Positions 6,855 through 14,575 of a DNA stretch of 64,000 bases are shown here, in pieces (the first letter of the stretch is position 1; every line of letters begins with the position of its first letter). A program made the translations under genes and the position numbers. The notes beneath the pieces are model-generated. The model was not told the DNA's origin, ran no database searches, and saw only the letters and a program-made list of their open reading frames with translations. This stretch comes from Syntrophorhabdales bacterium (lineage in GTDB: Bacteria > Desulfobacterota > Syntrophorhabdia > Syntrophorhabdales > WCHB1-27), in the NCBI GenBank assembly GCA_035541455.1, contig DATKNH010000160.1:1-64000 (forward strand). Direction: 5' to 3'.

Positions 6855-8108
6855 TCAATGACGGCAGCTTTGTGGGTTGCACTCCAGGTCTTCCATCACA
6901 TCCTGAATCTGATCTTGTATCTCAGCGGCAAGTTGCGCAACACAGGCTTTCTTGGACTTCAGGCGTTTGCTGACACGGTCGTAGGCATTGTCAAGCTTGT
7001 TACAGGCCTTTTTGATCTTCCCCTTCTCTACCGCATGAGCTGCCATGGTGAGCAGCTGTTCCAGCCCTTTCATGTGAACCTTGCCGCAGTCTCCTCCCGC
7101 GAGAGCTTCATCGATGGTGTCGATGATGCCATCGATCTTGTCTTCAGGAGAGGCAGACATGGGAGGTGGAGGCGGAGTGGCGATAAAGCCTTTCATTATT
7201 GCAAAAAAGCCAATCTCCAACATGTTGTACTTGGGATCGTGTATATCCAGACAGAGCCTAATGTCTCCGTAGGGGCCGATCACTGCCTCTGTTCTGCCTG
7301 CGCCGCAGCGAAACAATCGATGGTGCGGTATCTGATAGACTCTTTGTATTGCTGTTCCCGATTTTCGGTTTTTCTTCTTTGAGTCATCCGATGTCTCGAC
7401 CTGCCGCTCCGTATCTTCTTGCGTAGCCTCAATTGTATGGCGAATCTCTTCGGGAGTGAGGGCAAATTCTAGAGCGTCTTTTCGGCCATCCCAGTCAGGG
7501 CTTACTTCATAACCCAGGCGGAAATGCGCTCCGAATTTCTCTACCGCGAAGTGCCTCATCTTTACCAGCTCGCTCTTGTTTATGGTCATTGCGGTGGTTT
7601 TCAAATATACGTCAATCCCTCTTCCCCGCAGAAGCTCTATGGCATTCATAACCTTCTTGTATGTCCCCGCTTTTTGAGTAAACCAATCGAACGTATCTCG
7701 ATTCACCGTATGAAAGGAGATGTCTATTTTATTTAGGCCGAGTCTTTCCAGCCTATCGGCTTTGTCAGGCGTTATCAACGTCCCGTTGGTGAGAATTACA
7801 ATGTTCAACCCCTTCTTCTTTGCGTGTGCCAATATTTCAAAAATGTCCTCACGCAAGAACGGCTCGCCCCCTGTGAAACCCATGTTCAAGCATCCCGCTT
7901 GCGTCAACTGGTCCAGGATATTGAAGACCTGCCCGGTATCCAGTTCTTTGCGTCCCCTGTAACAGGTCTGGGGCGCCACATAGCAGTGGCGGCACTTGAG
8001 ATTGCACCTATACGTAAGCTCAACCATCGCCTTGATCGGGAAGAACTTCCGCCCCGCTTTTTTAAATAACCGCGATTGCAGATTATGATAGTCGAGCGTT
8101 TGAATCAT
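6855..8108 (-). CDS. radical SAM protein with truncated SPASM and fused helical C-terminal domain
   Basis: This is a 417-residue protein. The N-terminal 310 residues are a radical SAM barrel: CNLKCRHC (Cys35, 39, 42), TGGEPF and the ECS-type strand order. A SPASM domain begins (RCGAGR, then RLCLDIHD) but stops before its final Cys cluster. It is replaced by a Pro/Met linker (TPPPPPMS) and about 90 residues of alternating helices (EALAGGDCGK, HAVEKGKIKKACNKLDNAYDRV) that resemble the FIMAH-type helical module, ending NPQSCRH. This fusion is unusual. It overlaps the upstream radical SAM gene by 26 bases and so is translationally coupled. The role of the extra domain is unknown; it could bind peptide or partner protein. 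Confidence 0.8.
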   Translation of the reverse strand: MIQTLDYHNLQSRLFKKAGRKFFPIKAMVELTYRCNLKCRHCYVAPQTCYRGRKELDTGQVFNILDQLTQAGCLNMGFTGGEPFLREDIFEILAHAKKKGLNIVILTNGTLITPDKADRLERLGLNKIDISFHTVNRDTFDWFTQKAGTYKKVMNAIELLRGRGIDVYLKTTAMTINKSELVKMRHFAVEKFGAHFRLGYEVSPDWDGRKDALEFALTPEEIRHTIEATQEDTERQVETSDDSKKKNRKSGTAIQRVYQIPHHRLFRCGAGRTEAVIGPYGDIRLCLDIHDPKYNMLEIGFFAIMKGFIATPPPPPMSASPEDKIDGIIDTIDEALAGGDCGKVHMKGLEQLLTMAAHAVEKGKIKKACNKLDNAYDRVSKRLKSKKACVAQLAAEIQDQIQDVMEDLECNPQSCRH

Positions 8109-9186
8109 GCGAGCTAAAGAGTTCTCCTTTAGTTTCTTCCTGCCGATGTGCTAATTCGCAGAAGAATTCTATCGGCTGTTCCATATCGCCGTTTTCGGCG
8201 AGTGCCCTTCCGGGACATTGCCGGCAGAGGTACTGGATATCACAGTGCCGGCACCTGGTAGCAGCCTTTGTCGTCAGGCCCAGAAAATAGCCCTGGAGCC
8301 GTGCGAAGCTTTGCAGAAAATCATCGCTTTCCACATCAGCACATGGCTCCTTCACAAAGAGACACAGGCGCATCTTCCCATAAGGATCAACGTGAAAAGA
8401 GGAAAGGCCGCACGGAAAGAGATAGCCTTCTCTTAAGGGTGCATCGACATTATGGCGTGAAAACTGCTCGCGGCAGCAAGCAAGCATATCCTCATCGGAA
8501 TTCTGGATATACACTATCTCATCGGGAGTAAGCCTTTGTTTGCAGGGCTCTTTGGATCCGTCAATACCTGCGCAGAGCGCCAGATCGCAGCGGAAGCGCT
8601 TCTTCCCCAGCACCCTCTCGGCAAATTGCTTTATCATCACTATCTCATGGCCATTGCTCTTCATGCCGTTAGCTTTGAGTGTTAGAGGTATGTTTCTCTC
8701 CGCGAGCAACTTTATTGCTTTCATCACCTTCGCAAAGCTTCCTTCTACCTGCGTCACGTCCTCATAGACTCTTTCTGTGATCCCGTTGAGTGTGATGTCA
8801 ATGCAGTGAGGCGGAAGATTCGCAAGATACTCGGCTATTTTTTCGTTGATCAGCGTGCCGTTCGTCAGAATCGTAATCAGGAAGCCTTTCTTGCGGGCAT
8901 AGGTGTAGATATCCAGGGAATCTTCCCTCAGGAACACTTCGCCTCCGCTTAAAGAAAGCCAGAGACAACCTGCTTTGTGGATCTTGTTTATAATGGAGAT
9001 TACATCGTCGAAGGTTAGCTCCTCTTTATCTCTTTCTTTCGGGATGAAGCAGTGCACGCACCTGAGGTTGCAGCGATAGGTCAGGTCTATCTGTCCGCTG
9101 ACAGGCCGTCGTTCAAGAAGCATCTTTCGCTGCAGCCGGTCCGCGTAAGCATCTCTTTTCTGTATGTTCATCAAAGAGACGTGCAA
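8083..9186 (-). CDS. radical SAM/SPASM protein
   Basis: This is a 367-residue radical SAM enzyme with CNLRCVHC (Cys39, 43, 46), SGGEVF as the glycine motif, and a complete SPASM C-terminus (FPCGLSS, then RLCLFVKEPC, then CRHCDIQYLCRQCPG). I place the start at TTG 9186: it comes directly after the TAG of the S26 gene and has GGGAGGG seven bases upstream. ATG 9171 is an alternative; a longer frame reaching 9345 would overlap the S26 gene by 157 bases. It is the middle gene of a minus-strand operon S26-radical SAM-radical SAM. Family role: peptide or protein maturation; the substrate is unknown. Confidence 0.82.
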   Translation of the reverse strand: MHVSLMNIQKRDAYADRLQRKMLLERRPVSGQIDLTYRCNLRCVHCFIPKERDKEELTFDDVISIINKIHKAGCLWLSLSGGEVFLREDSLDIYTYARKKGFLITILTNGTLINEKIAEYLANLPPHCIDITLNGITERVYEDVTQVEGSFAKVMKAIKLLAERNIPLTLKANGMKSNGHEIVMIKQFAERVLGKKRFRCDLALCAGIDGSKEPCKQRLTPDEIVYIQNSDEDMLACCREQFSRHNVDAPLREGYLFPCGLSSFHVDPYGKMRLCLFVKEPCADVESDDFLQSFARLQGYFLGLTTKAATRCRHCDIQYLCRQCPGRALAENGDMEQPIEFFCELAHRQEETKGELFSSHDSNARLS

Positions 9187-9188
9187 CC

Positions 9189-9776
9189 CTATTCCCTCCC
9201 TGTACCACGTGGACATCGTTTGTTGAGAGTCGCTCTTTTTTGATGCGCCACCGGCGCCACACTGCGCACTACGTGAAGGATCCGAGATGCAACATGAACT
9301 GCAGGGGTTAACAGCGCCCTTCGAGAACACCAGGCAATAAGCCACTTCTCCGTACCTATGCCACCACGAATTTTCTTACCGTCTCGTCGCACTTTTGAGA
9401 CAATGCCTAGGATGTCGGCTGCTGTCACCGGGTTATCCCCGCCGCCTATTGTGCCGTCTCCCTTCATGCCGTAAGAATCTCCATCGATGTGTATGATCCT
9501 GTGTACCAGCAATCTTTCCGATCCCTTTCCAATAAACGCCACTACATCACCAACGCCCGGCAAACCATTTCTTACTGGAGAGACTGTGATCTCATCCCCG
9601 TCCTTAATGAAAGGGTGCATGCTGGAACCTCTGGCCCGGAACTGAAATGGTATCCCTTCGGCCAGCGTTATCCGCATAAGTTGAATGAATGCCGGGACTG
9701 CAAGGCACGGTTCACCTCCTGCGGCCCGACAGACGCTGCGAGATGCCGCAGATTCAATGATCAGTCTGGAAAACAT
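9189..9776 (-). CDS. S24/S26-type signal-peptidase-like protein (second copy)
   Basis: The S26 core is clear: GSSMHPFIKDGDEITV holds the nucleophile Ser, VHRI follows, and MKGDGTIGGGDNP takes the place of the Lys/base region. Glycine-rich and hydrophobic segments follow. The first 33 residues (from ATG 9776) do not look conserved and there is no ribosome binding site there; ATG 9677, where similarity to S26 proteins begins, is an equally likely start. The gene heads a minus-strand operon with two radical SAM genes. A sigma54-type promoter lies directly upstream, which would place transcription start at about 9778. It probably handles the peptide modified by the downstream enzymes. Confidence 0.7.
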   Translation of the reverse strand: MFSRLIIESAASRSVCRAAGGEPCLAVPAFIQLMRITLAEGIPFQFRARGSSMHPFIKDGDEITVSPVRNGLPGVGDVVAFIGKGSERLLVHRIIHIDGDSYGMKGDGTIGGGDNPVTAADILGIVSKVRRDGKKIRGGIGTEKWLIAWCSRRALLTPAVHVASRILHVVRSVAPVAHQKRATLNKRCPRGTGRE

Positions 9777-9788
9777 TGAACAAATCAG

Positions 9789-9805
9789 TGCAATATGCGT
9801 ACCAG
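9789..9805 (-). promoter_or_regulatory. sigma54-type (-24/-12) promoter
   Basis: The minus strand reads CTGGTACGCATATTGCA, which fits the consensus YTGGCACG-N4-TTGCW at all but one fixed position, with the invariant GG and GC ten bases apart. Transcription would start about 12 bases beyond the GC, at about 9778, and run into the S26-radical SAM-radical SAM operon. No sigma54 activator gene is present in the island. Confidence 0.5.
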
Positions 9806-9966
9806 TTTCAATTCAATTGAAAGGCGTAGGAACAAAACGGCCGGGGCTGAATTTTTTCACCACTTTCAAAAGACCCATTGGTAAAATTAACTAGTGTTAT
9901 CAATTACTTATACATATAGCGATCGGCATTCTTCTTGCTCAACCGTATGGTGCGGCCTTCGGACAT

Positions 9967-11184
9967 ATGCCCCATTCACTCGATGAGGGGCAAGAAGTGG
10001 CCGCCGTTGGAATGTCAGAACACGTCTTTTCGGTTGGGAGGCGCATGGTATTATTCTTCGGATTTCCTCTGGTGATCACGCTTTTGATGATGCCTTCAAT
10101 TATACGGCTTGCGGGAAAATATGGTTGTATCGATCACCCGGGCGAGAGGAGAGTACATACCAACCCGACGCCTCGATGGGGCGGTCTGGCATTTTTCATC
10201 GGCATACTTCCCATCTTCTTTTTCATGAACCTTGATAATCGCCTGATCTCGTATCTGGCGGCCTCCTCCCTGCTTGTACTGGTCGGCGCGATTGACGACT
10301 GGAAGCAGCTTGGTTACGCTGCAAAGCTGTTTGCGACCCTTGCAGCCACGTCGGTCGTTGTTTTTGGCGGCGATGTTGTTTTGCGGAGCATCGGCACTTA
10401 CGGCTCTTTCGGCCAGATCAGTCTCGGCCCCGCCGCCATTCCTTTCACGTATCTTTGCATCGTGGGCGTCACCAACGCAATGAACCTTATAGACGGCCTG
10501 AATGGACTTGCCGGGGGCATTTCCTTCATCGCCTCTCTTTTCATTGCCATCGTCGCTTACGTATCAGGCAATCAGGTACTGGCGGGGCTCTGCGTCGCCT
10601 TTGCCGGAGCAATAGGCGCCTTTCTGCGTTACAACATGCTTGCCAAGGCCCATGTGTTCATGGGCGACTCGGGTAGTCTCTTTCTCGGTTTCTCCCTCGC
10701 TTTTTTCTCGGTGACGCTTACACAGGATGCGCGCTGTCGCGTTGAACCAATGTTACCCGTGCTCCTTCTCCTTGTGCCAATCTTCGACACGCTAAGGGTC
10801 ATGGCGCTACGGCTCTTTACGGGAAAAAATCCTTTCAAGGCTGATACCAACCACCTTCATCACCTTCTCCTCAAGGCCGGGTGCTCTCACAGGAAAAGTG
10901 TGCTGCTGCTCTGGTCGATCACCGCACTCTTCGGACTCGCTGCAATGCTGATCCATTCCAGGGGAACGTCGACCCCCTATCTGATCGCCGTGCTCACCGG
11001 CTCAATCTTTCTGAGCATCTTTGCGGACGCGCTTGGAAGAAGAACGCATGAAACCGCGTCAAGAACTCAGCCACAAATACAGGTACGGGACCACGAGGCA
11101 GTAAGAACAGGAGCCACAATAAGCGGGGAGATGGAGCCCCCAACAGAGGAGTGCGGCCCGAAGGCCGCTTTAGGAACACGCTGA
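9967..11184 (+). CDS. MraY/WecA-family undecaprenyl-phosphate sugar-1-phosphate transferase
   Basis: This is a polytopic membrane protein of up to 405 residues. It has the family signatures: GAIDDWK (Asp pair), NAMNLIDGLNGLAGG (catalytic Asp region), FMGDSGSLFLGF, and the C-terminal NHLHHLLL histidine motif that marks the WecA/TagO branch rather than MraY. About ten membrane helices are visible. It transfers a sugar-1-phosphate (often GlcNAc) to undecaprenyl phosphate at the inner membrane to begin surface-glycan synthesis. ATG 10045, with GGGAGG close upstream, gives the more usual family N-terminus (MVLFFGFPLV); 9967 is the longest option. The last 60 residues are hydrophilic. It lies next to UDP-xylose-forming genes on the opposite strand. 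Confidence 0.88.
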   Translation: MPHSLDEGQEVAAVGMSEHVFSVGRRMVLFFGFPLVITLLMMPSIIRLAGKYGCIDHPGERRVHTNPTPRWGGLAFFIGILPIFFFMNLDNRLISYLAASSLLVLVGAIDDWKQLGYAAKLFATLAATSVVVFGGDVVLRSIGTYGSFGQISLGPAAIPFTYLCIVGVTNAMNLIDGLNGLAGGISFIASLFIAIVAYVSGNQVLAGLCVAFAGAIGAFLRYNMLAKAHVFMGDSGSLFLGFSLAFFSVTLTQDARCRVEPMLPVLLLLVPIFDTLRVMALRLFTGKNPFKADTNHLHHLLLKAGCSHRKSVLLLWSITALFGLAAMLIHSRGTSTPYLIAVLTGSIFLSIFADALGRRTHETASRTQPQIQVRDHEAVRTGATISGEMEPPTEECGPKAALGTR

Positions 11185-11224
11185 TCATCCGGCAACAAAA
11201 AAGCGGAGTGGCGGCACCGGGAAT

Positions 11225-12232
11225 CTACTTACCGGCTGATATGAAATAATCTATCGTCTTCCGCAATCCCTCTTCCAGAGGAACTTTGGGCTGCCAGTCG
11301 AGGTGCTGACGGGCTTTTGAAATGTCAGGGCACCTTCTCCTGGGATCATCTTCGGGGAGTTGCTCGAAAACGACCCTGGAGCCTGAGCCGACCATGTCGA
11401 CGATGCGCTCGGCTAATTCGACCACCTGCACTTCGTGAGGATTACCAAGGTTGACGGGGCCGGGGAAACCGGAGAGATAAGGCCTGGTATAATCTCTTTC
11501 CCTTTCGTGCTCGCCCGTTTCGTAATCCATCATGCGGATCATGCCTTCGATAAGGTCATCTATGTAACAGAAGGACCTGGTCTGTGACCCCTGACCATAG
11601 ACGGTGATGTCTTTGCCTCGCAAAGCCTGCATGATGAAATTACTCACCACCCGGCCGTCATCGGGTCTCATTCTTGGTCCGTAGGTATTAAAGATACGAA
11701 TGACCTTGATATCCACCTTGTTCTGGCGCAGGTAATCAAAGAAGAGCGTCTCAGCCAGCCGTTTTCCCTCATCGTAGCAACTTCGTTTACCAATGGGGTT
11801 CACGTTCCCCCAGTACTCCTCCTGCTGAGGGTGCACATCGGGATCGCCATACACCTCGCTCGTGGATGCCTGCAGTACTCGTGCCCTGACTCTCTTTGCA
11901 AGGCCAAGCACGTGGAGAGCCCCTAGTACGTTCACTTTCGTCGTTTTAACGGGGTTGTACTGGTAGTGGATAGGGCTTGCCGGACATGCCAGGTTGAATA
12001 TCCAGTCGACCTCAAGCATGACAGGCTCGGTGATGTCATGGGTCATCAGTTCAAAGTTGGGGCGATTGAAAAGATGAGCGATATTCTTTTTGGTGCCGGT
12101 AAAAAAATTGTCCAGGCAGACTACATCATGCCCGTCGCTAACAAGCCTCTCGCAGAGATGAGAACCGATAAAACCCGCCCCTCCGGTTACGAGAATCCTT
12201 TTAGAATCTTTGTAGGGACCGTACTTATACAT
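11225..12232 (-). CDS. UDP-glucuronate decarboxylase (UDP-xylose synthase)
   Basis: This is a 335-residue short-chain dehydrogenase-fold enzyme of the UXS family. The NAD site is [15 protein letters not shown] (about residues 16-30). Catalytic residues are the Ser/Thr of [11 protein letters not shown] and the YxxxK of [18 protein letters not shown] and [10 protein letters not shown] are strongly UXS-like. It converts UDP-glucuronate to UDP-xylose with NAD as a bound cofactor, acting in the cytosol. Its start overlaps the end of the UDP-glucose dehydrogenase gene by 8 bases, so the two enzymes form a two-step UDP-glucose to UDP-xylose unit. Confidence 0.92.
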   Translation of the reverse strand: MYKYGPYKDSKRILVTGGAGFIGSHLCERLVSDGHDVVCLDNFFTGTKKNIAHLFNRPNFELMTHDITEPVMLEVDWIFNLACPASPIHYQYNPVKTTKVNVLGALHVLGLAKRVRARVLQASTSEVYGDPDVHPQQEEYWGNVNPIGKRSCYDEGKRLAETLFFDYLRQNKVDIKVIRIFNTYGPRMRPDDGRVVSNFIMQALRGKDITVYGQGSQTRSFCYIDDLIEGMIRMMDYETGEHERERDYTRPYLSGFPGPVNLGNPHEVQVVELAERIVDMVGSGSRVVFEQLPEDDPRRRCPDISKARQHLDWQPKVPLEEGLRKTIDYFISAGK

Positions 12233-13553
12233 TGGGTCGCCCTATGCAAAGGTAGCTAAAGCCGCGCTCGGCGACCAGTTTGGGATTGTACTGGTTCCGT
12301 CCGTCGAAGATGACATGCCTTTTCATGAGATTCTTCATTCGGTCAAAATCGGGCTCCCTGAAGGAGAGCCACTCGGTCAGCAGAATCAAACCTTCCGCGC
12401 CTTCAAGCACCTCATACTGATTCCTACCAAAGACCACTGATGTGTCACCGTCAAAAATCTTAGCCGCATTTTCTGAAGCCTTCGGATCGTACACATGACA
12501 CGCGGCCCCACCGCTCGTGAGCCCTTTTATCACATCTATGGCCGGCGCTTCTCGCATATCATCCGTGTTAGGTTTAAAAGCAAGGCCCCAAACCGCCAGT
12601 TTCTTTCCGGCGACGTTTTCATTGTAGAAGGCGCGGATCCTTTTTAAGAAGTTGAATCGCTGCGCGTTATTCGCCTCCATGACCTCTGAAAGGATTGAAA
12701 AATGAAAACCGGCATCTTCGGATGTCTTGATCAACGCCCGTACGTCTTTCGGAAAACAGGAGCCGCCGAAGCCTACGCCCGGAAAGAGGAACTTCGGTCC
12801 TATTCTTGAATCCGAGCCCATACCTCGCATTATTTTCATGACATCCGCACCGACCCTCTCACAGACACTCGCCATCTGATTCATGAAGGAGATGCGAGTT
12901 GCAAGCATTGCATTCGCCGCGTACTTCGTCATCTCGCTTGACCTGAGATCCATGACAAGAAAAGGTGCGCCTGTTCTTACAAACGGCGCGTACAGCTCGC
13001 TCAGAATTTCTTCGACTCTGCTGTTTTCAACACCGACGATTACCCTTTCTGGCTTCATGCAGTCATCCACGGCAACGCCTTCTTTCAAGAACTCGGGATT
13101 TGAAGCGATATCGAAGGGAACTTCCGTGCCCCTCTTTTCCAGTTCGTGCCGGATTGTGTCTCTCACCTTTTCGCACGTACCAACAGGCACAGTCGACTTC
13201 ACAATTATAATGCGATACTTCTCAAGAGACTGCCCTATACCGGAAGCAACCTTCAACACGTATTGCAGATCGGCTGACCCGTCATGATCCTGAGGGGTAT
13301 TAACACAGACAAAGATGATGAGCCCGTGCTGCACGGCTTCCTCAATGCTGTCCGTAAACTCAAGGCGCCCCTCCCTGATGTTATTCTTGACCAATTCCTC
13401 AAGATGGGGTTCATAGATAGGTATCTCACCGCGCTTGAGGCGCTCTATTTTCTCCCGATCCACGTCCATGCAAAGGACATTATTTCCGACCTCTGCGAAG
13501 CAGACACCCGATACGAGCCCAACGTAACCAACACCAATAACAGAAATACGCAT
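12225..13553 (-). CDS. ugd: UDP-glucose 6-dehydrogenase
   Basis: This is a 442-residue UDP-glucose/GDP-mannose dehydrogenase. The N-terminal NAD domain begins [18 protein letters not shown]. The catalytic Cys is in [14 protein letters not shown], and the C-terminal substrate-binding domain contains [14 protein letters not shown] and DGRNQYNP. It oxidises UDP-glucose to UDP-glucuronate with two NAD+, feeding the overlapping decarboxylase gene downstream. GGGAGG precedes ATG 13553. Length and motifs are normal. Confidence 0.94.
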   Translation of the reverse strand: MRISVIGVGYVGLVSGVCFAEVGNNVLCMDVDREKIERLKRGEIPIYEPHLEELVKNNIREGRLEFTDSIEEAVQHGLIIFVCVNTPQDHDGSADLQYVLKVASGIGQSLEKYRIIIVKSTVPVGTCEKVRDTIRHELEKRGTEVPFDIASNPEFLKEGVAVDDCMKPERVIVGVENSRVEEILSELYAPFVRTGAPFLVMDLRSSEMTKYAANAMLATRISFMNQMASVCERVGADVMKIMRGMGSDSRIGPKFLFPGVGFGGSCFPKDVRALIKTSEDAGFHFSILSEVMEANNAQRFNFLKRIRAFYNENVAGKKLAVWGLAFKPNTDDMREAPAIDVIKGLTSGGAACHVYDPKASENAAKIFDGDTSVVFGRNQYEVLEGAEGLILLTEWLSFREPDFDRMKNLMKRHVIFDGRNQYNPKLVAERGFSYLCIGRPNV

Positions 13554-13790
13554 ACACCCTCCCTGGCGTTTCCTTATTTCTTATTTACCGTCTGCCGCTT
13601 GCAAAGTCAATACCACGCCATGAAAAACCCGGGTCCTGGAGACCAGTTAACGGGATCCGATACTGGCCAGTGAAAGCCCCGGCTTCTACGCGAGGAAACA
13701 CCTCCTCTGGTGGTTGTCGTTTCTTTTCTCCTCTACAGGGCCTCTGGACCCTGGACCTAGGTTCTGGACGATATTTAAGCTGAAAAATTG
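13554..13790. other. gene-free spacer between ugd and the rimP promoter
   Basis: No plausible coding frame or RNA gene was found here. The segment includes the ugd 5' region (GGGAGG before its start) and a CTCTGGACCCTGGACCTAGGTTCTGGACG stretch of repeated CTGGACC words at about 13741-13770, similar in style to the other word repeats in this window. The two transcription units diverge from this spacer. Confidence 0.5.
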
Positions 13791-13819
13791 TTGAAATACA
13801 TCAGATTATATGCTATAGT
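13791..13819 (+). promoter_or_regulatory. sigma70-type promoter of the rimP-nusA-infB operon
   Basis: TTGAAA (13791-13796) and TATAGT (13814-13819) are separated by exactly 17 bases in an AT-rich context. Transcription should start at about 13826, just ahead of the hairpin at 13833-13847, leaving a leader of about 230-250 bases before rimP. Confidence 0.7.
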
Positions 13820-13832
13820 AACAGCACTGGAA

Positions 13833-13854
13833 GTGGGCTCGACCCGCTTTTTTT
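13833..13854 (+). terminator. attenuator-like hairpin with T tract ahead of rimP
   Basis: GTGGG-CTCGA-CCCGC forms a 5-bp stem with one G-T pair, followed directly by seven T. It lies within about 10 bases of the predicted transcription start, so it would stop most transcripts unless antiterminated. Premature terminators before rimP are known from other proteobacteria (the 'rimP leader'); this one fits that position. Because the operon encodes NusA, autoregulation is a natural idea but is inferred. Confidence 0.6.
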
Positions 13855-13867
13855 AGTTTTAGGGCAG

Positions 13868-14064
13868 TAGATTTCCATGAGAAATCTATTTAGCGAGCGA
13901 GAGCTCGCGAGAAGGGGAGGCTCCAGCAGTTCTGCGGGCTGGGTGCCCACGAAGTGGGTGGCGGTGACGTGAGCCCCGTTATAGATTTCGGTAAGAAATC
14001 TATTTAGCGAGCGAGAAGGGGAGGCTCCAGCAGCTCTGCTGATGGAGAGGGCGACGTGAGCCCC
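13868..14064 (+). repeat. tandem duplication in the rimP leader
   Basis: Two related copies, 13868-13977 and 13982-14064, share an 8-bp stem-loop (TAGATTTC-N5-GAAATCTA), then TTTAGCGAGCGAG, AAGGGGAGGCTCCAGCAG and a terminal GACGTGAGCCCC. Copy 1 carries extra inserts (AGCTCGCG; GGGCTGGGTGCCCACGAAGTGGG). In copy 2 the terminal GTG is a usable rimP start with GGAGAGG upstream; in copy 1 the equivalent GTG would open a 12-codon leader peptide ending at TAG. Confidence 0.7.
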
Positions 14065-14562
14065 TATAGCGGTATGGCTGAGATTCAGCAGATAATCGAG
14101 ACTGTCACGCACCTTGTGGAACCTATAGTGCGGGACGAACTTCTGGAACTCGTGGAAGTTGAGTTTCATCCGGCGGGCGGCCGATGGTTGCTTCGCGTTT
14201 ATATAGACAAAGAAGGCGGGGTCACAATAGGCGATTGCGAGCGGGTGAGCAGGGAGCTGGAGCGAATTCTTGATGTGGATGATATTATCGATCATCCCTA
14301 CACGCTTGAAGTATCGTCGCCCGGGCTTACTCGTACCCTGAAGAATAAAGGTGATTTTGAACGCTACAAGGGCAAACGCTGCAAAATAGTCACCTCGTCA
14401 CTCATTGATTCGAGAAGCGAGTTTGAGGGAGAGATACGCGAGGTGAGTGAAGAAAGTGTGAAGATTATGACTGCGAGCCGGGCAAAAAACGAAACAAGAG
14501 CGGATATCTATGATATTCCTTTCTGTGCTATAAAGAAGGCACATTTAGAATTCGAGCTGTGA
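14056..14562 (+). CDS. rimP: ribosome maturation factor RimP
   Basis: This is a RimP-family protein of up to 168 residues, needed for maturation of the 30S ribosomal subunit. The N-terminal domain includes ELLELVEVEF and LRVYIDKEGGVTIGDCERVSREL, followed by the YTLEVSSPGLTRTLKN motif typical of RimP; the C-terminal SH3-like domain follows. Two starts compete. GTG 14056 has a strong GGAGAGG upstream; ATG 14074 gives the more usual family N-terminus but lacks a ribosome binding site. It is the first gene of the rimP-nusA-infB operon and lies behind the leader duplication. Confidence 0.93.
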   Translation: MSPYSGMAEIQQIIETVTHLVEPIVRDELLELVEVEFHPAGGRWLLRVYIDKEGGVTIGDCERVSRELERILDVDDIIDHPYTLEVSSPGLTRTLKNKGDFERYKGKRCKIVTSSLIDSRSEFEGEIREVSEESVKIMTASRAKNETRADIYDIPFCAIKKAHLEFEL

Positions 14563-14575
14563 GAGGTACAAAAGT

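Noticed and set aside
6795-7382. Long plus-strand frame antisense to the third radical SAM gene.
   Set aside because: The minus-strand frame carries clear radical SAM motifs, so the plus-strand frame is a shadow.
9604-9708. 34-codon minus-strand frame with AGGAGGTGAACC-GTG start inside the S26 gene.
   Set aside because: The ribosome binding site is good but the peptide (Pro/Ser/His mix) has no leader/core features and lies wholly inside the S26 coding frame; left as a possible coupled leader.
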